From Frigidibacter mobilis (lineage in GTDB: Bacteria; Pseudomonadota; Alphaproteobacteria; Rhodobacterales; Rhodobacteraceae): a stretch of 64,000 nt of DNA. The position numbers and the translations under genes are program-made. Position 1 is the first letter of the stretch; every line of letters starts with the position of its first letter. The stretch spans positions 1,364,001 through 1,428,000 of the forward strand of contig NZ_CP012661.1 of NCBI RefSeq assembly GCF_001620265.1. Reading direction: 5' to 3'. Of this stretch, positions 58,420 through 64,000 are shown piece after piece. The notes under the pieces were generated by a model. That model was given only the letters and a program-made list of their open reading frames with translations, did not search any database and was not told the origin of the DNA.

Positions 58420-58755
58420 ATGACCCTTTACGGCATTCCCACCTGCGACACCTGCCGCAAGGCGCTGGCCGCCCTGCGCGCCGCGGGGCTTGACCCGGTG
58501 TTCCGCGATGTGCGGGCCGATCCGCTGAGCCAGGCGGAAATCGCGCGGATCGTCGATGAGTTCGGCAGCCGCGCCATCAACCGCACCTCACCGAGCTTCC
58601 GCAGCTTCAACGCTTTCCTGCGCGAGTCGGAGCCCGAGGCGCAGATGGCGGCGCAGCCCACGGTGATGAAGCGCCCGGTGATCGAGCATGACGGGCGCTG
58701 GTACCTTGGCTGGGATGCGGAAGTGCAGGCGGCGCTGCTGCAGCCGGCGGGTTGA
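58420..58755 (+). CDS. ArsC/Spx-family glutaredoxin-like protein
   Basis: 111 aa. The N-terminus MTLYGIPTCDTCRKALAAL has a C9-x-x-C12 pair (CDTC), as in Spx and related ArsC/YffB proteins. YffB-type members have a single or paired N-terminal cysteine in the same position. The family includes arsenate reductases and regulators, but here neither an arsenic gene nor an RNA-polymerase-binding partner is evident. ATG 58420 follows AGAAGG at nine bases; GTG 58414 is too close. It is 54 bp downstream of nrdJ. Confidence 0.82.
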   Translation: MTLYGIPTCDTCRKALAALRAAGLDPVFRDVRADPLSQAEIARIVDEFGSRAINRTSPSFRSFNAFLRESEPEAQMAAQPTVMKRPVIEHDGRWYLGWDAEVQAALLQPAG

Positions 58756-58808
58756 AGGTGGGGGCAGGGGCGCTATGCTCTGGGTAACGCCGGTAGCAGG
58801 AGCCCCAG

Positions 58809-59132
58809 ATGATCCGTCCCGCCCTTACCGTTCTTATGGCCGCGCTGGCCCTCGCGGCTCCGGCGCTGGCTGACACCAGCCCGCCCAAGCGGGTCTCTTT
58901 CCCGCCGCAGGTCATGCCCTATGTCTACCGGGTGCTGTCCTATGGCGCGGATCGCTATGCCGTGCAGGTGAAGTCGGGCTTCGTCGGCCCGGCCGAGGCG
59001 GCGCGGGCCATCCAGCCGCTCTGCGCGGCGCGGGCCAAGGCTGTGGCCGGCGTCACGCCCGCAACAGTGGTCATCGGCGGGGCGGGCGGCAGTGCGATGG
59101 CGGCGCTGTCCTACTCCGTGCGCTGCCGCTGA
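58809..59132 (+). CDS. Exported hypothetical protein
   Basis: 107 aa with a signal peptide (about 1-21, LTVLMAALALAAPALA). The mature part DTSPPKRVSFPPQVMPYVYRVLSYG carries two cysteines (PLCAARA, VRCR) that could form a disulfide. No family recognised. RBS AGGAG precedes ATG 58809. It is followed by a strong convergent terminator and cspA. Confidence 0.7.
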   Translation: MIRPALTVLMAALALAAPALADTSPPKRVSFPPQVMPYVYRVLSYGADRYAVQVKSGFVGPAEAARAIQPLCAARAKAVAGVTPATVVIGGAGGSAMAALSYSVRCR

Positions 59133-59139
59133 GCGCAGA

Positions 59140-59161
59140 ACGGCCCGCGCGGGCGGGCCGT
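59140..59161. terminator. Bidirectional terminator between the exported protein and cspA
   Basis: ACGGCCCGC / GCGGGCCGT, a 9-bp perfect stem with a GCGG loop, sits between the convergent genes (stops at 59132 and 59185). No T tract in either direction, so Rho or the GC stem may do the work. Confidence 0.6.
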
Positions 59162-59184
59162 GCCAGTGGTTTTGCCCGGACGTG

Positions 59185-59391
59185 TCAGAGCAGCTTCAGA
59201 TCGCTTGCCGATGAGCGGCCGTCGCGTCCCGACTGCAGTTCATAGGCGATCTTCTGGTTGTCGTTCAGCCCCTGCAGCCCGGCGCGTTCCACCGCCGAGA
59301 TGTGGACGAACACGTCCTGGCCGCCACCATCGGGGGCGATGAAGCCAAAGCCCTTCGTCGCGTTGAACCATTTCACGGTGCCAGTGGCCAT
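59185..59391 (-). CDS. cspA: Cold-shock protein (single CSD)
   Basis: 68 aa, ATGTVKWFNATKGFGFIAPDGGG with RNP1 KGFGF and RNP2-type DVFVHISAVE, one complete cold-shock domain. It is an RNA chaperone. The start 59391 (MATGTVKWF) follows AAGGAGAGACGGG. A long, partly A/T-rich upstream stretch (59392-59530) probably forms a 5' UTR, as in other cold-shock genes. It is downstream of thrS with a terminator between. Confidence 0.92.
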   Translation of the reverse strand: MATGTVKWFNATKGFGFIAPDGGGQDVFVHISAVERAGLQGLNDNQKIAYELQSGRDGRSSASDLKLL

Positions 59392-59552
59392 CCCGTCTCT
59401 CCTTGATCGTAGTTCCCGGTGCGGTATTGCTCCGGGCCGTGCAGCCAGGTCTTTCAGGTCTTCCGGCTGCCCCGTTGTCAGGGAGGCGGTAGAAAGTCTG
59501 CGGTCACGCGAAAAAATTCATGCGAGATTCGCGCGAAAAATCAAGATGGAAT

Positions 59553-59579
59553 AAGGCCCGCCTAGTGAGGGCGGGCCTT
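59553..59579 (-). terminator. thrS terminator
   Basis: AAGGCCCGCC / GGCGGGCCTT, a 10-bp stem with loop TAGTGAG. On the minus strand it follows the thrS stop by 22 bp and is trailed by ATTCCATCTTGATTTTT. It separates thrS from the cspA promoter. Confidence 0.75.
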
Positions 59580-59601
59580 TCGGGGCAGGGCTTCGGGCGG
59601 A

Positions 59602-61548
59602 TCAGCGCAGGTCCGGCGGTGTCGCCTCGGCCACCATCTGCGCCACGACGGCATCCAGGCTCAGCGTTTCGCTGCGGGTGTCGCCCAGGCGGCGCATCGA
59701 CACGCTGCGCTCTTCGACCTCTTTCATGCCGATGGCGAGGATCACCGGCACCTTGCCCAGGCTGTGCTCGCGCACCTTGTAGTTGATCTTCTCGTTGCGG
59801 GTATCGGCCTCGGCGCGCAGGCCGCGGGCGGTCAGCGCCGCGGCGACTTCCTTCACATAGGCATCGGCATCCGACACGATCGAGGCGACGACGATCTGCC
59901 GCGGGGCCAGCCACAGCGGCAGTTTTCCGGCGTAGTTCTCGATCAGGATGCCGATGAAGCGCTCGAAGCTGCCCAAGATCGCCCGGTGCAGCATGTAGGG
60001 CCGGTGGCGGGCGCCATCTTCGCCGACATATTCCGCGCCCAGCCGGGTCGGCAGGTTCGGGTCCACCTGGAAGGTGCCGCATTGCCATTTGCGGCCGATG
60101 GCGTCGGTCAGCTTGAAGTCGAGCTTCGGCCCGTAGAAGGCGCCTTCGCCCGGGTCCAGCTCATACTCGGCGCCGGCCTTGCGGATGGCGTTTTCCAGCG
60201 CGCCCTCGACCTTGTCCCAGGCCTCGTCCGATCCGATGCGCACATCGGGGCGGGTCGAGAACTTGATCTCGAAGCCCTCGAAGCCAAGGTCCTTGTAGAC
60301 CGAGGACAGGAGCTTGATGAAATCGGCGCATTCCGCCTCGATCTGGTCCTCGGTGCAGAAGATATGGGCATCGTCCTGCGTGAAGCCGCGCACCCGCATC
60401 AGCCCGTGCATCGAGCCCGAACTTTCATAGCGATGGCACGAGCCGAACTCGGCCAGCCGCAGCGGCAGGTCGCGGTAGGATTTCAGGCCCTGGTTGTAGA
60501 TCTGCACATGGCAGGGGCAGTTCATCGGCTTCAGCGCGTTGATGCGCTTCTCGCGCGCGCCTTCCTCGTCCACCTCCACGATGAACATATTCTCGCGGTA
60601 GGCTTCCCAGTGGCCGGACTTTTCCCACAGGATCCGGTCCACCACCTGCGGCGTGCGGATCTCGCGGTAGCCTGCGCTGCGCTGGCGGCGGCGCATGTAA
60701 TCTTCCAGCGTGCGGTAGATCGACCAGCCGTTCGGGTGCCAGAACACCATGCCGGGCGCCTCTTCCTGCAGGTGGAACAGCTCCATCTCGCGGCCCAGCT
60801 TGCGGTGGTCGCGCTTGGCGGCTTCCTCCAGCAGCGTGAGGTAGGCCTTCAGATCCTCACGGTTGCGGAAGGCGACGCCGGAGATGCGCTGCAGCATCGG
60901 CCGGGTGGAATCGCCGAACCAGTAGGCACCGGCCACCGCCATCAGCTTGAACGCATCGGGGGGCAGTTGCCCGGTATGCTGCAGATGCGGGCCGCGGCAG
61001 AGGTCCTGCCACTCGCCATGCCAGTACATGCGGATCGGGGCGTCGGCCGGGATCCGGTCGATCAGCTCCAGCTTGTAGGGTTCGCCGCGCTCTTTGTAAT
61101 AGGCGATGGCGCGGTCGCGGTCCCAGATCTCTGTCCGGATCGGTTCCCGCAGGTTGATGATCTCGCGCATCTTCTTCTCGATGGCGCCAAGGTCTTCAGG
61201 CGTGAAGGGCTCGGCGCGGTCGAAATCGTAGAACCAGCCATGTTCGGTCACAGGGCCGATGGTGACCTTCACCTCGGGCCAGATCTCCTGCACGGCGCGG
61301 GCCATGACATGGGCGAGGTCGTGGCGGATCAGCTCCAGCGCCGGGGCCTCGTCCTTCAGCGTGTGCAGCGAAATGGTGGCATCTGCGGTGATCGGCCAGG
61401 CCATATCCCAATGCGTGCCATCGACGCTGGCGGAGATAGAGGCCTTGGCCAGGCTCGGCGCGATGGAGGCGGCAACCTCGGCCGGCGTCACGCCGGCGGG
61501 GTAGTCACGCACATTGCCATCGGGAAAGGTCAGGGAAATCTGGGCCAT
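59602..61548 (-). CDS. thrS: Threonyl-tRNA synthetase
   Basis: 648 aa. N-terminal TGS domain ([25 protein letters not shown]), the SAD editing domain ([25 protein letters not shown]), then the class II core with motif 2 ([31 protein letters not shown]) and the anticodon-binding C-terminus ([15 protein letters not shown]). It charges tRNA-Thr and edits serine. Start 61548 ([11 protein letters not shown]) is the family start; an adjacent TTG three bases upstream is less likely. Normal length. Confidence 0.97.
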   Translation of the reverse strand: MAQISLTFPDGNVRDYPAGVTPAEVAASIAPSLAKASISASVDGTHWDMAWPITADATISLHTLKDEAPALELIRHDLAHVMARAVQEIWPEVKVTIGPVTEHGWFYDFDRAEPFTPEDLGAIEKKMREIINLREPIRTEIWDRDRAIAYYKERGEPYKLELIDRIPADAPIRMYWHGEWQDLCRGPHLQHTGQLPPDAFKLMAVAGAYWFGDSTRPMLQRISGVAFRNREDLKAYLTLLEEAAKRDHRKLGREMELFHLQEEAPGMVFWHPNGWSIYRTLEDYMRRRQRSAGYREIRTPQVVDRILWEKSGHWEAYRENMFIVEVDEEGAREKRINALKPMNCPCHVQIYNQGLKSYRDLPLRLAEFGSCHRYESSGSMHGLMRVRGFTQDDAHIFCTEDQIEAECADFIKLLSSVYKDLGFEGFEIKFSTRPDVRIGSDEAWDKVEGALENAIRKAGAEYELDPGEGAFYGPKLDFKLTDAIGRKWQCGTFQVDPNLPTRLGAEYVGEDGARHRPYMLHRAILGSFERFIGILIENYAGKLPLWLAPRQIVVASIVSDADAYVKEVAAALTARGLRAEADTRNEKINYKVREHSLGKVPVILAIGMKEVEERSVSMRRLGDTRSETLSLDAVVAQMVAEATPPDLR

Positions 61549-61712
61549 CAAAGGCTCTCCTCGTCGGTTTGGCGCCCACGGAACGCCCGATTGCGGGTTA
61601 TGATGCGGCCTTCTATTCCCGTTTCCGGCGGCAGTGTCAACGCGGCGGCGATGCGGCAGTTGCGCCCGTGCCGCGGCAAGGTAGGATGGCGGAAAAGAAC
61701 GGAGCAGTAGCC

Positions 61713-62465
61713 ATGCCGGAATTCCTGGTCACCCCCGAGGGGCGGCGCATCGCCTATGAGCGCAAGCCCGGCAACGGCCCGGGCGTGGTGTTTCTGGGCG
61801 GGTTCCGGTCGGACATGACCGGCACCAAGGCGCAGGCGCTGGAGGCCTGGGCGCAGGCGCAGGGCCGGGCCTTCCTGCGCTTCGACTATTCCGGGCACGG
61901 GCAATCCTCGGGCGAGTTCCTGGATGGGGCCATCGGCGATTGGGCCGCCGATGCGATGGCGGCGATCACCGCGTTGACGGAGGGGCCGCAGGTGCTGGTC
62001 GGCTCGTCGATGGGCGGCTGGATTTCGTTGCTGTGCTGCAAGGCGCTTGGGGCTCGTGTTGCCGGGCTCGTGACCATCGCCGCCGCGCCAGATTTCACCG
62101 AGGATGCGATGTGGGCCGGGTTCAGCCCGGCGCAGCGGGTGCAACTGACCCGGGCGGGGCGGGTCGAGCTGCCGTCTGACTATTCGGACGGACCCTATGT
62201 CATCACCCGCCGGCTGATCGAGGAGGGGCGGGACCGGCTGGTGCTGCGCAGCCCGCTGGAGCTGCCCTTCCCGGTGCGCTTCCTGCAGGGCACCGCGGAT
62301 GTGGACGTGCCGCCGGCCACGGCGCTGCGGCTGCTGGACCATGCCAGCGGCCCCGACATCCGGCTGACGCTGGTGAAGGGCGCCGATCACCGCTTTTCGA
62401 CGCCCGATTGCCTGGCGCTGATCGAGGCGGCGGTGGCCGATGTGCTGGCGCGGGGGGCCGCCTGA
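61713..62465 (+). CDS. Alpha/beta hydrolase (ABHD10-like)
   Basis: 250 aa starting [22 protein letters not shown]. Motifs are [24 protein letters not shown], the nucleophile elbow VGSSMGGW and late histidine GADHRFS. This matches the small hydrolases related to human ABHD10. It is the first of three consecutive hydrolase genes and divergent from thrS. The next gene start overlaps its stop by one base (TGATG), indicating an operon. Confidence 0.88.
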   Translation: MPEFLVTPEGRRIAYERKPGNGPGVVFLGGFRSDMTGTKAQALEAWAQAQGRAFLRFDYSGHGQSSGEFLDGAIGDWAADAMAAITALTEGPQVLVGSSMGGWISLLCCKALGARVAGLVTIAAAPDFTEDAMWAGFSPAQRVQLTRAGRVELPSDYSDGPYVITRRLIEEGRDRLVLRSPLELPFPVRFLQGTADVDVPPATALRLLDHASGPDIRLTLVKGADHRFSTPDCLALIEAAVADVLARGAA

Positions 62466-63457
62466 TGGATGTGCGGCAGTTCGGCAAATGGCTGGGCCGG
62501 ACCCTCCTGTTCGGCGGGGGGGCGATCACGGCCCTTGTCCTCTTCGCCCCGCGCGAGTCGGTGGTGCTGACCCCGCGCTTCGATGCGGCAGAGGTGCCGG
62601 GACCGATGCAGCTGGAGGCCTGGCTGGCGGCGCGTGAGGGCGCGGTGCCGGGGATCGTGCCGGGGCTGCAGAAGCGGGTGGTCTGGGCCGGTGCGCCGGG
62701 GCAGCCGACGCCGATATCGCTGGTCTATCTGCACGGGTTCTCGGCCAGTGCCGAGGAAATCCGCCCGGTGCCGGATCTGGTGGCCGAAAGTGTCGGCGCG
62801 AACCTGTTCTACACCCGGCTTGCGGGGCATGGCCGCGGCGGCGCGGCGATGGCCGAACCCGCCGTGCAGGACTGGATCGACGATCTGGCCGAGGCGGTGG
62901 CGGTGGGCGGCGTGCTGGGAGAGCGGGTCTATCTGATCGGCACCTCGACCGGCGCGACGCTGGCGGCGGTGGCGGCGAATGACGCGGGCCTGTCGCAGCA
63001 GATCGCGGGGGTGGTGCTGATCTCGCCCAATTTCGGGTTGGCCCATCGCTTTGCCGGGCTGCTGACCTGGCCGCTGGCGCGCTATTGGGTGCCGCTGGTG
63101 CTGGGGGCCGAGACCGGCTTCACCCCGCTGAACGAGGCGCATGGGGCGTTCTGGACTGCGCGCTACCCGGTGAAGGCGCTGCTGCCGATGGCGGCACTGG
63201 CCAAGGCCGCTGCCGCGCTGGATTACTTCACCGTCGCCACCCCGTCGCTGTTCATCTTCTCGCCGGGAGATCGCGTCGTGTCGGTTCCGGCGATCCATGA
63301 GGTTTCGGGCCAATGGGGCGGGCCGATGGTGGCCGTCGAGCGGCAGATGACACCCGCAGACGATCCCTTTGCACATGTCATTGCCGGGGATGCGCTGAGC
63401 CCGGGGCAAACGGCGGAGACCGCGCGGATCATCGCCGACTGGATCGGGACGCATTGA
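62465..63457 (+). CDS. Membrane-anchored alpha/beta hydrolase
   Basis: 330 aa. A single N-terminal hydrophobic anchor (about 10-28, LGRTLLFGGGAITALVLFA) is followed by a hydrolase domain: LVYLHGFSASAEEIRPV (oxyanion loop), the nucleophile elbow in LIGTSTGATLAAVAA and RLAGHGRGG. The serine in GTSTG is present, but the late histidine is less clear (possibly DPFAHVIAGDA). Substrate unknown. ATG 62465 overlaps the previous stop. Confidence 0.78.
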   Translation: MDVRQFGKWLGRTLLFGGGAITALVLFAPRESVVLTPRFDAAEVPGPMQLEAWLAAREGAVPGIVPGLQKRVVWAGAPGQPTPISLVYLHGFSASAEEIRPVPDLVAESVGANLFYTRLAGHGRGGAAMAEPAVQDWIDDLAEAVAVGGVLGERVYLIGTSTGATLAAVAANDAGLSQQIAGVVLISPNFGLAHRFAGLLTWPLARYWVPLVLGAETGFTPLNEAHGAFWTARYPVKALLPMAALAKAAAALDYFTVATPSLFIFSPGDRVVSVPAIHEVSGQWGGPMVAVERQMTPADDPFAHVIAGDALSPGQTAETARIIADWIGTH

Positions 63458-63545
63458 TGGGGGGTACAATTTGCGGCATCGTCGCGGGATGCTCGGGGCA
63501 GAGTTCCCCTGACAGGCGCATATATGCGATATCTGGCGGATCCTG

Positions 63546-64000
63546 ATGACCGGCGCTCCCCCACTTCCCCCCGGCCCCGAGCCGCTGCTGCTGATTCCCG
63601 GGCTGATGATGGATGCCCGCGCGTTCTGGCATCAGATCATCACCGTGTCGGCGGGGCGCCCGGTGCAGGTGGCCAGCCTCGGGGCGCTGACCTCGGTTGA
63701 GGATATGGCCCGCGCCGTGCTCGATCATGCGCCGCCGCGCTTTGCGGTGGCTGGGCATTGGCTGGGCGCGCTGGTGGCGATGGAGATCCTGAAGCGGGCG
63801 CCGGACCGGGTGACGCGGATCGCGCTGATGGATATGAACCCTCTGCCGGAAAACCCCCAGGTGGCGGCCGCGCGCGAGCCGCGGCTGGTCGGCGCCCGAG
63901 CCGGGCGGCTGGCCGAGATGATGCTGCAGGAGGTGCCGGCCAGCACCCTGGCACCGGGCGAGGGACTGGCCGAGGTGCAGGCGATCGTGCAGGACATGGC
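63546..64000 (+). CDS. Alpha/beta hydrolase with altered nucleophile, cut by window end
   Basis: The open frame begins ATG 63546 (MTGAPPLPPGPEPLLLIPGLMMDARAFWHQI) and runs off the window after about 151 residues without a stop. LLLIPGLMMDARAFW is the oxyanion-loop region of a COG0596-type hydrolase. The nucleophile elbow reads AVAGHWLGALVAMEI: Trp stands where Ser is expected in GHSxG. The codon TGG is one base from TCG, so this may be a sequencing error or an inactivated paralogue. It is the third hydrolase in the row, 88 bp after the second. Confidence 0.75.
   Translation, partial: MTGAPPLPPGPEPLLLIPGLMMDARAFWHQIITVSAGRPVQVASLGALTSVEDMARAVLDHAPPRFAVAGHWLGALVAMEILKRAPDRVTRIALMDMNPLPENPQVAAAREPRLVGARAGRLAEMMLQEVPASTLAPGEGLAEVQAIVQDM

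Overview
The window looks like a draft-quality stretch of a Rhodobacteraceae (Alphaproteobacteria, Rhodobacterales) chromosome. GC is high throughout. The gene neighbourhoods are typical of the family: trpGDC-moaC-moeA-lexA, the suf cluster led by a cysteine-poor IscR, and DUF6477/DUF6456 beside lexA. A GTTC-N7-GTTC SOS box precedes lexA. No plasmid, phage or CRISPR signature was seen. About ten single-base indels break otherwise intact conserved genes. Several lie in G/C homopolymers, and each restores a normal-length protein when repaired, so they are probably sequencing or assembly errors.

Layout. 1-1.7 kb: end of malonyl-CoA decarboxylase and malonyl-CoA ligase. 1.7-11.1 kb: a nitric-oxide/denitrification island with a DUF892 protein, pseudoazurin, two Crp/Fnr regulators of Dnr/NNR type flanking nnrS, a DUF1858 protein, norCBQD and two tiny membrane genes. 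Three FNR/NNR-type palindromes lie in front of the pseudoazurin, nnrS/dnr2 and norC genes. 11.2-21.5 kb: housekeeping and membrane genes, namely typA, an SMR pump, two YitT paralogues, an HWE histidine kinase, a collagen-like exported protein, icd, a VIT-family protein, a two-domain HD protein and an alpha/beta hydrolase. 21.6-29.2 kb: the Fe-S assembly operon iscR-nifS-sufB-sufC-sufD-yip1-yip1-sufS, with two copies of a TAGAA-N3-TTCTA iron-control palindrome.

29.4-31.8 kb: a tRNA-Arg followed by lower-GC, partly decayed accessory DNA (recombinase remnant, orphan signal-peptide ORF, 6-aminohexanoate-dimer-hydrolase-like enzyme). 31.8-40.3 kb: guaA, a non-pyrrolysine MttB homologue, DUF6477/DUF6456, lexA, moeA, moaC and trpC. 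40.5-51.5 kb: ung set between trpC and trpD, then trpG, a divergent polysaccharide deacetylase, trpE, a PpiD-type chaperone, an aminotransferase, gpt, a LysE exporter and fabI. 51.7-64 kb: pdxH, a two-domain cold-shock protein with a DUF192 protein, tRNA-Pro, class II ribonucleotide reductase nrdJ behind a long leader with a probable NrdR box, an ArsC/Spx-like protein, cspA, thrS and three consecutive alpha/beta hydrolases, the last cut by the window edge.

How it fits together. NO produced by denitrification would be sensed by the Dnr-type regulators. These probably act at the palindromes to induce the c-type NO reductase (norCB, with norQ/norD for activation), NnrS and the copper electron carrier pseudoazurin. 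The suf operon supplies Fe-S clusters under iron control through IscR and an Irr-like site. The Trp, molybdopterin and SOS genes form one long minus-strand block.
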